The notes under the pieces are model-generated. The model did no database searches. It had not been told where the DNA came from and saw only the letters and a list, made by a program, of their open reading frames with translations. Shown here one piece after another: positions 56,665 through 64,000 of a DNA stretch of 64,000 bases (the stretch's first letter is position 1; each line of letters starts with the position of its first letter). A program made the translations under genes and the position numbers. The DNA lies in NCBI GenBank assembly GCA_902585365.1, contig CACIDF010000003.1, positions 1 through 64,000 of the forward strand. Direction: 5' to 3'. This stretch comes from an uncultured Pelagibacteraceae bacterium. Lineage in GTDB: Bacteria; Pseudomonadota; Alphaproteobacteria; Pelagibacterales; Pelagibacteraceae.

Positions 56665-57245
56665 ATTTAGAAATTACTTTGATTATTACAATCTCTTATT
56701 TATTTGGTTCTATTCCATTTGGACTCATCTTAACTAAAATTTTTATCGGTAAAGATATAAGAAAAATAGGTTCTGGAAATATTGGAGCAACTAATGTTTT
56801 AAGATCTGGAAATAAATTTATAGCATATTTAACATTAACTTTAGATATTTTAAAAGCTGTAGTGCCTATTTTATTTGTTAATTTTTATTATAATGATCAG
56901 CTATACTTAGCTTCTTTATCAGTTTTTATAGGTCATGTTTTTCCAGTTTGGCTTAAATTTAAAGGTGGTAAAGGTGTTGCGACTTATGTTGGAATTTTAT
57001 TTTGTTTAAATAATTTGTCAGGAATAATATTTTGTGTAACTTGGTTATTAATTTTTTTTATATTTAAATACTCTTCTTTAAGTTCAATTGTATCCAGTTT
57101 TTGTATACCTATTTTTCAATTTTTTTTTATTTCAGATCCCTTTTATTATTTCTACTTTATAATGTTCATAATGATTTTTTATACACACCGAGAAAATATA
57201 AAACGCCTAATAAATAAGACAGAATCTAAGACAAAAATTTATTAA
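56658..57245 (+). CDS. plsY: Acyl-phosphate:glycerol-3-phosphate acyltransferase PlsY
   Basis: Uses the PlsX product to make lysophosphatidate in the inner membrane. 195 residues, about six helices. Seen: YLFGSIPFGLILTKIF, DIRKIGSGNIGATNVLRSG, FIGHVFPVWLKFKGGKGVAT, the three PlsY motifs. It overlaps the pyrC-like gene by seven bases. In many alphaproteobacteria dprA follows; here topA follows after only 33 bases. Confidence 0.95.
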   Translation: MLNLEITLIITISYLFGSIPFGLILTKIFIGKDIRKIGSGNIGATNVLRSGNKFIAYLTLTLDILKAVVPILFVNFYYNDQLYLASLSVFIGHVFPVWLKFKGGKGVATYVGILFCLNNLSGIIFCVTWLLIFFIFKYSSLSSIVSSFCIPIFQFFFISDPFYYFYFIMFIMIFYTHRENIKRLINKTESKTKIY

Positions 57246-57278
57246 TTTGACTATCTAGGTCTTTAATGTACTTTTGTA

Positions 57279-59867
57279 ATGATGAATTTAGTCATTGTTG
57301 AAAGTCCAGCCAAAGCAAAAACAATAAATAAATATTTAGGAAAAGATTATACAGTTCTTGCAAGTTACGGTCATATAAGAGATTTACCATCTAAAAATGG
57401 ATCTGTAGATCCAGAAAATAAATTCAAAATGATATGGGAAGTAGATAGTTTTTCAAAAAAATATTTAAAAGAAATTACAGATGTAGCAAAAGATTCTGAT
57501 AAGATTATTTTAGCTACAGACCCTGATCGTGAAGGAGAAGCAATAGCATGGCATGTTAAAGAATTTTTAAATGAAAAAAAAATACTTAAAGATAAAAAAA
57601 TTGAAAGAGTGGTATTTAACGAAATCACAAAAAAAGCAGTTATAAATGGCATAGAAAATCCTAGATCACTTGAAGGTCAACTTGTTGACGCTTACATGGC
57701 AAGAAGAGCTTTAGATTATTTAGTAGGTTTCAACATTTCACCAATATTATGGACTAAATTACCAGGCTCTAAGTCAGCTGGCAGAGTCCAATCAGTAGCT
57801 TTAAGATTGTTAACCGAAAGAGAACATGAAATTGAAGTATTTAATCCAGAGGAATTTTGGACAATAAATGTAAATTTTATTACTTCCTCAAAAAATATTT
57901 TAACCTCATCAATATCTGAATTAAACGGGGAAAAAATTGAAAAATTTAGTTTTAGAAATAAAGAAGATATAAATGATGCCATATCAAAAATTAAGGAAAA
58001 AAAATATTTAATTAAAGATATAACTTCAAAAATATATACAAGGAACCCATCAGGTCCTTTCACAACTTCAACTCTCCAGCAATCTGCATCAAGTAAATTA
58101 GGTTTTGGTGCTTCAAGAACAATGCAAATTGCACAGAGACTCTATCAAGGTATTGAGATAGATGGCGATACAAAAGGTTTAATAACTTATATGAGGACTG
58201 ATGGTACCAATATATCTAAAGAAGCTATTCCATTATTTAGAAAATATATAGAAGAAAATTATGGTGACAATTATCTTCCCGAACAAGCTAATAATTATTC
58301 TGGTAAAAAAGCAAAAAACGCACAAGAAGCGCATGAAGCAATTAGACCAACAGAAATAAAAAATTCACCTGAAAGTATAAAAAAATATTTAAGTACAGAC
58401 CAGTATAAATTATATGATCTTATTTGGTCGAGAGCTCTGTCATCTCAAATGCAGCCAGCTAAATTTGATAGAAAAACTATATTAATTACCTCAGAAGATG
58501 GAAAGAATATATTAAAATCTAGTGGCTCAACTATAAAATTTGACGGGTTTTTAAAACTTCAAAAAATTGATGAAAATGATGATGAAAAAATATTACCAGA
58601 AGTGTCTAAAGGACCAATCGAAATAAAAGAATTTAATGATGAGCAGCACTTTACACAACCACCTCCACGTTTTTCAGAAGCAAGTTTAGTGAAAAAATTA
58701 GAGGAATTAGGAATTGGTCGTCCCTCAACATATGCAAGTATTATCTCTGTTATATCTAATAGAGGATATGCTGATATAGTTAATAAGAGATTTTTTCCAA
58801 CCGATAGAGGAAAATTACTATCTGCCTTTTTGGAGAAACTTTTTTCAAGATATGTTGACTATGATTTTACTGCTAAACTTGAAGATCAATTAGATGATAT
58901 TACCTCAGGAAAAGAAAATTGGATAAAAGTTTTAGATCAATTTTGGAAAGATTTTAACGAAAATGTCTCTAATGTTAAGGAGAAAAGGACTAGAGAAGTT
59001 TTAGATTTACTTAATGATAGTTTAGGAAGTTTAATTTTTGAAAAAAATAGTAATGGTAAGGTGGATAGAAGCTGTAAATTATATAATAAAGATTGTAAGT
59101 TTTCAGTTGAAGGAACATTAAGCTTAAAGAATAGCTTTAGAGGTGGGGCATTTATTGGTTGTTCTAATTACCCAGACTGTAAATATACAAGACCATTATC
59201 AAAAGCAAAAGCTGCCGCTCAAGCAAATCTATCAGAACCTAAATTAATAGGAAAAAATGATATAGGGAAAGATATATATTTAAAAAATGGAAGATTTGGA
59301 CCTTATTTACAATACGAACTAAGTAATGAAGAAATAGAAAATATTAAAAAACCAAAAACTAAGGCAAAAAAGAAAAAGAAAGAAGAAAGTAACTTTAAAA
59401 ATGTATCCATACCAAAAGGTTTAGATATAGAGAATGTTGATCTTGATAAGGCGAAATATTTATGTTCACTTCCTAGAATAATAGGTAAACATCCAGACTT
59501 AGATAAAGACATTACAATTAACGTTGGACGATTTGGTCCATATTTAAAGTGTGATAATAAATCAGCAAGATTAGAAAGTATTGAGGAATTATTTAATATT
59601 GGATTGAACAGGGCGATAACTTTGATATCAGAGGCGAAACCTGGAAGAATTTCATCTTCTATTATAAAAGATTTAGGTGAACATCCAGAGGACAAAAAAC
59701 CAGTTAGAATTATGAAAGGTCAGTACGGACCTTACATAAAATATAAATCATTAAATGCTACAATTCCTGAAGAGAAAGATCCAGCTGAACTTACAATGGA
59801 AGAAGCATTGATTTTGATTGAGAAAAGAAAAGAATACGATAGAAGTAAAAAGAAAAAAAATAAATGA
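57279..59867 (+). CDS. topA: DNA topoisomerase I
   Basis: Relaxes negative supercoils. 862 residues. The start is the ATG at 57279 or, more like relatives, at 57282. Seen: Toprim domain with VIVESPAKAKTINKYL and LATDPDREGEAIAWH, the nucleophile Tyr in LITYMRTDGTNIS, PPPRFSEASLVKKLEELGIG, and one zinc-ribbon-like C-terminal unit (CSNYPDCKYTRPL). Then come two or three NGRFGPYLQ-type repeats in place of further zinc fingers, and a lysine tail. It overlaps ridA by four bases. Confidence 0.96.
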   Translation: MMNLVIVESPAKAKTINKYLGKDYTVLASYGHIRDLPSKNGSVDPENKFKMIWEVDSFSKKYLKEITDVAKDSDKIILATDPDREGEAIAWHVKEFLNEKKILKDKKIERVVFNEITKKAVINGIENPRSLEGQLVDAYMARRALDYLVGFNISPILWTKLPGSKSAGRVQSVALRLLTEREHEIEVFNPEEFWTINVNFITSSKNILTSSISELNGEKIEKFSFRNKEDINDAISKIKEKKYLIKDITSKIYTRNPSGPFTTSTLQQSASSKLGFGASRTMQIAQRLYQGIEIDGDTKGLITYMRTDGTNISKEAIPLFRKYIEENYGDNYLPEQANNYSGKKAKNAQEAHEAIRPTEIKNSPESIKKYLSTDQYKLYDLIWSRALSSQMQPAKFDRKTILITSEDGKNILKSSGSTIKFDGFLKLQKIDENDDEKILPEVSKGPIEIKEFNDEQHFTQPPPRFSEASLVKKLEELGIGRPSTYASIISVISNRGYADIVNKRFFPTDRGKLLSAFLEKLFSRYVDYDFTAKLEDQLDDITSGKENWIKVLDQFWKDFNENVSNVKEKRTREVLDLLNDSLGSLIFEKNSNGKVDRSCKLYNKDCKFSVEGTLSLKNSFRGGAFIGCSNYPDCKYTRPLSKAKAAAQANLSEPKLIGKNDIGKDIYLKNGRFGPYLQYELSNEEIENIKKPKTKAKKKKKEESNFKNVSIPKGLDIENVDLDKAKYLCSLPRIIGKHPDLDKDITINVGRFGPYLKCDNKSARLESIEELFNIGLNRAITLISEAKPGRISSSIIKDLGEHPEDKKPVRIMKGQYGPYIKYKSLNATIPEEKDPAELTMEEALILIEKRKEYDRSKKKKNK

Positions 59868-60325
59868 GTGCTGATAAAAAATTAAAAGAAAATAACATTG
59901 TTTTACCTGAAGCGCCCGCACCAGTTGGATCATACGTAGCAAGTAAGATTGTTGGAAAATTATTATATATTTCAGGGCAAATCTCTATGAGCTCAAAAGG
60001 TGAGTTGATAAAAGGTAAATTAGGTAAAGATTTAAATACTGAAGACGGATATAAAGCAGCAGAAAGGTGTGCTTTAAGTATTTTGGCTCAAGCAAAGAAA
60101 ATATTATCTGGAGATCTAGATAAAATAAAATCCTGTATAAAAATTGTAGGTTTTGTTAATTCAACAGATGATTTTGTAGAACAACCAAAGGTTATTAACG
60201 GTGCATCTGATATGTTGGTTAAGATCCTAGAGGATAAAGGCATACATACTAGGGCGGCAGTTAGTGTAAATAGCTTACCGTTAGGTGTTGCGGTTGAGAT
60301 TGATGCAATTTTTGAAATAAAATAA
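59864..60325 (+). CDS. RidA/YjgF family enamine/imine deaminase
   Basis: 153 residues, the longer Rid subtype. Removes reactive enamines/imines from PLP enzymes, or acts on related substrates. Seen: LPEAPAPVGSYVASKIVGK, LYISGQISMSSKGELIKGKL, GFVNSTDDFVEQPKVINGAS, and the catalytic Arg/Glu region HTRAAVSVNSLPLGVAVEID. The conserved Arg is present, so deaminase activity is plausible. It overlaps topA by ATGA and abuts the convergent ugd. Confidence 0.88.
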   Translation: MSADKKLKENNIVLPEAPAPVGSYVASKIVGKLLYISGQISMSSKGELIKGKLGKDLNTEDGYKAAERCALSILAQAKKILSGDLDKIKSCIKIVGFVNSTDDFVEQPKVINGASDMLVKILEDKGIHTRAAVSVNSLPLGVAVEIDAIFEIK

Positions 60326-61624
60326 CTATCTTCCTATACCAAAATAATTAATACCTTTTTTTTTCATTGATTTTGGAGAATACAGATTACGCATATCAAA
60401 TACTTTAAAATAGCTCTTTTTAATTAATTTTTTGAAATTTAAAGTTTTGAATTCATTCCATTCAGTGTGAAGTATTATTAAATCTGATCTATGGCATGCT
60501 TGAGATACATTTTTACAATATCTAACTCTTTTAAATTTTTTAAATTCATTTTTTTTACCTGACGGATCAAAATAATTGATAATAGCTCCTTTTTTTAATA
60601 ATTTTGGTATCATATATAAACTTGATGCTTCTCTCATATCGTCAGTACTAGGCTTGAAAGTAACTCCTAAAAAAGTTATTAATTTATTTTTTAGATTATT
60701 GTTTAAAATTTTGTATACTTTATCTGTTAATAATTTTTTTCTATTTTCATTTGATTTAATTACAGCTTTTATAATTGATAAATTTGATTTAAACTTATTT
60801 GAGGTATCTATTATTGCTCTAGTATCTTTGGGAAAACAAGAACCACCATATGCTGGGCCTGCTCTTAAAAATCTATCCCCTATTCGTTGATCTGATCCCA
60901 TGCCTTGAGAAATTTCTTTAATATCAACATTTGTTTTTTCACAAAGATTTGCTAATTCATTGATATAAGATATCTTTGTAGCTAGAAAAGCATTTGATGC
61001 ATATTTAATTAGCTCAGCTCCACGTCTTGAAGTTCTAAAATATCTACTTGTCTTTTTAATTATGGGTAAATAAAGGTTTTTAAGATATTTATTTGCCTTA
61101 TTACTATCAGTTCCAACTACAACTCTATCAGGGCTCAAAAAATCTCTTATTGCTTCACCCTCTCTTAAAAATTCAGGATTAGAAACAACATCTACCAATT
61201 TTTTTCTTTTTTGTTTTATCAAAATTTTTTCAATTTTATCACCAGTAGTGACAGGTACTGTAGACTTTGTGATAACAACTTTGTATTTTTTTATAAATTT
61301 TTTTAAATTATTGGCAACATTAAAAACATATTTCAAATCAGCCGAGTTGCTATTTTTTTTAGTGGGAGTACCAACGCAAATAAATATAATATCAGAGTTT
61401 TCTACTGCTTCTTTTAAATTATTCGTAAAAATTAATCTTTGTTGTTTATAATTACGTTTTAAGATTTCCTCTAGACCTGGTTCATATATTGGAAGTATTC
61501 CTTTATTAAGTGCATTAATTTTTTCAATATCATTATCTACACAATAAACAGTATTTCCTAAATCTGAAAAACAAACTCCACTAACCAAACCAACATAGCC
61601 TGTTCCAATCATGCATAATTTCAT
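60326..61624 (-). CDS. ugd: UDP-glucose 6-dehydrogenase
   Basis: Oxidises UDP-glucose to UDP-glucuronate. 432 residues. Seen: MKLCMIGTGYVGLVSGVCF for NAD, STVPVTTGDKIEKI, NPEFLREGEAIRDF, the catalytic Cys in AGPAYGGSCFPKDTRAI, and FLGVTFKPSTDDMREASSLY. It overlaps galU by four bases, giving a two-gene UDP-glucuronate path for surface polysaccharide. This fits the glycosyltransferases at 1393 and 8039. Confidence 0.95.
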   Translation of the reverse strand: MKLCMIGTGYVGLVSGVCFSDLGNTVYCVDNDIEKINALNKGILPIYEPGLEEILKRNYKQQRLIFTNNLKEAVENSDIIFICVGTPTKKNSNSADLKYVFNVANNLKKFIKKYKVVITKSTVPVTTGDKIEKILIKQKRKKLVDVVSNPEFLREGEAIRDFLSPDRVVVGTDSNKANKYLKNLYLPIIKKTSRYFRTSRRGAELIKYASNAFLATKISYINELANLCEKTNVDIKEISQGMGSDQRIGDRFLRAGPAYGGSCFPKDTRAIIDTSNKFKSNLSIIKAVIKSNENRKKLLTDKVYKILNNNLKNKLITFLGVTFKPSTDDMREASSLYMIPKLLKKGAIINYFDPSGKKNEFKKFKRVRYCKNVSQACHRSDLIILHTEWNEFKTLNFKKLIKKSYFKVFDMRNLYSPKSMKKKGINYFGIGR

Positions 61625-62436
61625 AACTTTGATATTTCTATTCCTGATTTAATATACCCAGACATACTCCCACAATCTAAATATTTTCCACGGAATTTAT
61701 GTCCAATAAATTTGTCACCTTCGTTTATCAATTTTTTGATTGCGTCAGTAATATGAATTTCACCACCTTTACCTGGTTTAAGATTTTTTAGTTTGGAAAA
61801 TATTTTTTTTGGAAGGATATATCTACCTATAACAGCATTTGTTGAAGGTGCATTTTTAATAGTTGGTTTTTCAATAACATCTTTAATAAAAAAATTATTC
61901 TTATTAAGTCTTTTAGATAATGAATAAATGCCCCATCTACTTACATTATTTTTTTTAACTTTCATACTCGCCATCACAGAACATTTATTTTTCATACTTA
62001 TGCTAATCATATCTTTTGAACAATTATTTTTTACGATTAAATCATCTGGTAACAACATTAAAAAATATTTATCTTTTATAAATTTCTTTGTTTTAAGCAC
62101 AGCATCGCCTGTACCCAAAGGTTTATTTTGATATACAAATTTTATCATCTTTTTATATTTTAGGATTTTTCTATACTCGTTAATTATTCTTTTATCTTTC
62201 TTTTTTTTTATAATCTTTTTATAAAAACTATCCTTATAAAAATAATCTTTTATCATCATTTTTTTTTTGGAAATTATAAATACAACTTCTTTAATGCCGG
62301 CATCAATGCATTCATCTAGTATATATTCAATGCCAGCTTTACCGTTCATTGGTAACAATTCTTTTGCAAAAACGCTAGTTAATGGCAGTAGTCTTGTACC
62401 AAGACCTGCCAAAGGTATTATTGCTTGTCTAATCAT
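61621..62436 (-). CDS. galU: UTP-glucose-1-phosphate uridylyltransferase
   Basis: Makes UDP-glucose for ugd and glycans. 271 residues. Seen: QAIIPLAGLGTRLLPLTSVF, AKELLPMNGKAGIEYILDEC, FVYQNKPLGTGDAVLKTKKF, LMLLPDDLIVKNNCS, GKGGEIHITDAIKKLI. It is the upstream gene of galU-ugd and is divergent from panC with a 29-base gap, so the promoters must be very compact. Confidence 0.95.
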   Translation of the reverse strand: MIRQAIIPLAGLGTRLLPLTSVFAKELLPMNGKAGIEYILDECIDAGIKEVVFIISKKKMMIKDYFYKDSFYKKIIKKKKDKRIINEYRKILKYKKMIKFVYQNKPLGTGDAVLKTKKFIKDKYFLMLLPDDLIVKNNCSKDMISISMKNKCSVMASMKVKKNNVSRWGIYSLSKRLNKNNFFIKDVIEKPTIKNAPSTNAVIGRYILPKKIFSKLKNLKPGKGGEIHITDAIKKLINEGDKFIGHKFRGKYLDCGSMSGYIKSGIEISKL

Positions 62437-62465
62437 AAATAACTATTATTAGTGAAGTACCATAA

Positions 62466-63269
62466 ATGATTATTTTTAAAAGCATTAATAAACTTAACAA
62501 AGAAGTTAATTTTAAGGCAGATATTGGTTTTGTCCCAACCATGGGGGCTTTACATCAAGGACACGTGAGTTTGATAAAAAAATCACAAAAAAAAAGCAAA
62601 AAAACATTAGTAAGTATATTTGTTAACCCTTCGCAATTTAATAATAAAGAAGATTATAAAAAATACCCAAAAAATATTCAAAAAGATCTTAAATTGTTAA
62701 AAAATCTCAAAGTAGACTATGTTTTAATACCTACTGTTAAAGATGTATATGGAAATAAGAGTAAAAGAAAATTTAAAATTAGCAAATCAAATAAAATATT
62801 ATGTGCCAAATATAGACCTGGTCATTTTGAAGGAGTTTTAGGTGTAATATATCAATACATCAAAAAATTAGAAATAAATAAAATATTTTTAGGTGAAAAA
62901 GACTATCAACAATACATACTTATTAGAGATTTTTTAAAAAAAAAATCAAATGTGAAAAGCATACTGTGCAAAACAATTAGAATGAAGAATGGACTTGCTT
63001 ATTCATCAAGAAATATATTATTAAATCAAAAATCTATAAAAAGATCTGCTTTGCTTGTTTCAAAATTAAAAAAATTATTTATTCAGTTAAAAAAAGATTT
63101 GAATAATAAATTTATAATAAATGATTTCATAAATAGAAATAACGAATTTAATATTGAATATTTAGAATTAAGAAATAAAAATAACTTAAGTAAAAAAATA
63201 AGTAAAAAAAATGTAAAAATTTTTATTGCTTTTTATATTCAAGGAATAAGGTTAATAGATAACTTTTAA
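62466..63269 (+). CDS. panC: Pantothenate synthetase
   Basis: ATP-dependent condensation of pantoate and beta-alanine. 267 residues, slightly short for the family. Seen: IGFVPTMGALHQGHVSLIKK with the HxGH motif, VSIFVNPSQFNNKEDYKKYP, LCAKYRPGHFEGVLGVI, IFLGEKDYQQYILIRDF and NGLAYSSRNILLN. The C-terminal dimer domain is reduced and lysine-rich. It is convergent with mgtE by a four-base overlap. Confidence 0.95.
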   Translation: MIIFKSINKLNKEVNFKADIGFVPTMGALHQGHVSLIKKSQKKSKKTLVSIFVNPSQFNNKEDYKKYPKNIQKDLKLLKNLKVDYVLIPTVKDVYGNKSKRKFKISKSNKILCAKYRPGHFEGVLGVIYQYIKKLEINKIFLGEKDYQQYILIRDFLKKKSNVKSILCKTIRMKNGLAYSSRNILLNQKSIKRSALLVSKLKKLFIQLKKDLNNKFIINDFINRNNEFNIEYLELRNKNNLSKKISKKNVKIFIAFYIQGIRLIDNF

Positions 63270-64000
63270 CTATAAAAAAAATAGGCACCTATTCCTAAAA
63301 AAGAAAGAAAACCAATAACATCTGTAATTGTTGTTACAAAAACACTTGATGCTATTGCGGGGTCTATATTAAATTTTTTAAGTGTAACTGGTATTAAAAT
63401 TCCAAATAAACCGGCAACAATCATATTTAAGACCATAGATACAGAAATAATTATAGATAATACATAATCTTTAAACCATAACTGTACAATCAACGCACTG
63501 ATAATTGCAAAAATTATTCCATTAAGAACTCCAATATTAAACTCTTTTAATACAATCTTTAAAAAATTACTATCTGTTAAGTCGTTCGTAGCAATTCCTC
63601 TTATTGTTACAGCTAAAGTTTGCATACCTGCATTACCACCCATTGAGGCAACTATTGGCATCAAAAATGCTAAGGCAACCATTTGTTCAATAGTTGCACC
63701 AAATTTACTAATTACCCATGTTGCAAGAAAAGCAGTAAATAAATTTAGTAATAACCAATTAAAACGTCTTTGTGTTTTTTTAATTACTCCATCTGTGATC
63801 TCTTCATCACCTACCCCGGCCAATCTTAAAGTATCTTCTTCTGCTTCCTCTTTTAAAACAGTTAATATATCATCACTTGTAATCATGCCTACTAATTTAC
63901 CGTTTTTATCTATGACAGCAGCAGAATTTAAGTTATAGTTTTCAAATAACCTTCCCACTTCTTCTTTGTCCATTTCTACTGGTATTGTAACTTGTGACTC
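63266..64000 (-). CDS. mgtE: Magnesium transporter MgtE, C-terminal part
   Basis: The frame is open to the window edge, so the N-terminal part lies beyond 64000. Seen: the end of the second CBS domain (VIDKNGKLVGMITSDDILTV) and then five transmembrane helices with LMPIVASMGGNAGMQTLAVT, the signature loop for magnesium selectivity, and LFGILIPVTLKKFNIDPAIA, with TDVIGFLSFLGIGAYFF at the end. It is an inner-membrane magnesium channel gated by cytoplasmic magnesium. The internal ATG at 63973 is not the start. Confidence 0.93.
   Translation of the reverse strand, partial: ESQVTIPVEMDKEEVGRLFENYNLNSAAVIDKNGKLVGMITSDDILTVLKEEAEEDTLRLAGVGDEEITDGVIKKTQRRFNWLLLNLFTAFLATWVISKFGATIEQMVALAFLMPIVASMGGNAGMQTLAVTIRGIATNDLTDSNFLKIVLKEFNIGVLNGIIFAIISALIVQLWFKDYVLSIIISVSMVLNMIVAGLFGILIPVTLKKFNIDPAIASSVFVTTITDVIGFLSFLGIGAYFFYS

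Noticed and set aside
57716-58063. 115-residue open frame antisense to topA
   Set aside because: It overlaps the intact topA catalytic core and has no independent start context or family signal.
1-64000. CRISPR arrays or insertion sequences
   Set aside because: No regularly spaced direct repeats and no transposase gene were seen in the window.

Overview
The window is chromosomal DNA from a very AT-rich, densely packed alphaproteobacterium. The best fit is the SAR11 / Candidatus Pelagibacter group. Three things support this: base composition and lysine/asparagine/isoleucine-rich proteins; alphaproteobacterial gene orders (plsX-ihfA-merR, ribD-ribE-ribB-ribH-nusB-thiL, pyrB-pyrC-plsY-topA, recO-rnc-lepB-acpS-pdxJ-pyrE-spoT); and a sarcosine oxidase soxBDAG operon. 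Placement is inferred from content, since no search was possible. Most intergenic gaps are under 60 bp and many genes overlap by 1, 4 or 8 bases.

Layout. 1-5276: the 3' end of recJ, tRNA-Glu, a GIY-YIG nuclease, a double-domain glycosyltransferase and two permeases. 5277-9729: an accessory stretch with a sparse intergenic region, a small alkyltransferase-family protein, a GC-rich block that folds like an RNA on the minus strand, a tyrosine recombinase and an FkbM-glycosyltransferase-FkbM cassette. 9733-13126: homoserine dehydrogenase, a tiny lipoprotein missed by length filters, argC, rpsI and rplM. 13212-14611: metY behind a probable SAM-responsive pseudoknot. 14604-28428: heme A synthase, chorismate mutase, then long minus-strand operons for ribosome/lipid genes, proton pyrophosphatase, riboflavin synthesis, nrdR, glyA and rpiB. 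28502-40911: hemB, the recO-to-dapA minus-strand run, a lytic transglycosylase and a membrane glycosyltransferase. 40922-47778: tRNA-Ser, soxBDAG and an ABC-transporter fragment. 47771-64000: MATE, trhO, an O-methyltransferase, gatCAB, ruvX, pyrB/pyrC, plsY, topA, ridA, ugd, galU, panC and the 3' part of mgtE.

How it works together. The genes are mostly core biosynthesis: threonine/methionine (hom, metY), arginine (argC), lysine (dapA), pyrimidines (pyrB, pyrC-like, pyrE), riboflavin, pyridoxine, pantothenate, folate and heme. They sit with central translation and DNA-maintenance genes. soxBDAG feeds glycine, formaldehyde equivalents and one-carbon units from methylated osmolytes toward GlyA. 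The proton pyrophosphatase recovers energy.

Most notable: (1) the unidentified GC-rich structured element beside the integrase; (2) two probable pseudo-enzyme parts, a RibA-like domain without zinc cysteines and a dihydroorotase without its HxH motif; (3) a divergent gene pair whose start codons overlap in a single CATG; (4) a permease with an N-terminal lipobox and no ATPase gene beside it; (5) a nuclease gene starting two bases after a tRNA.
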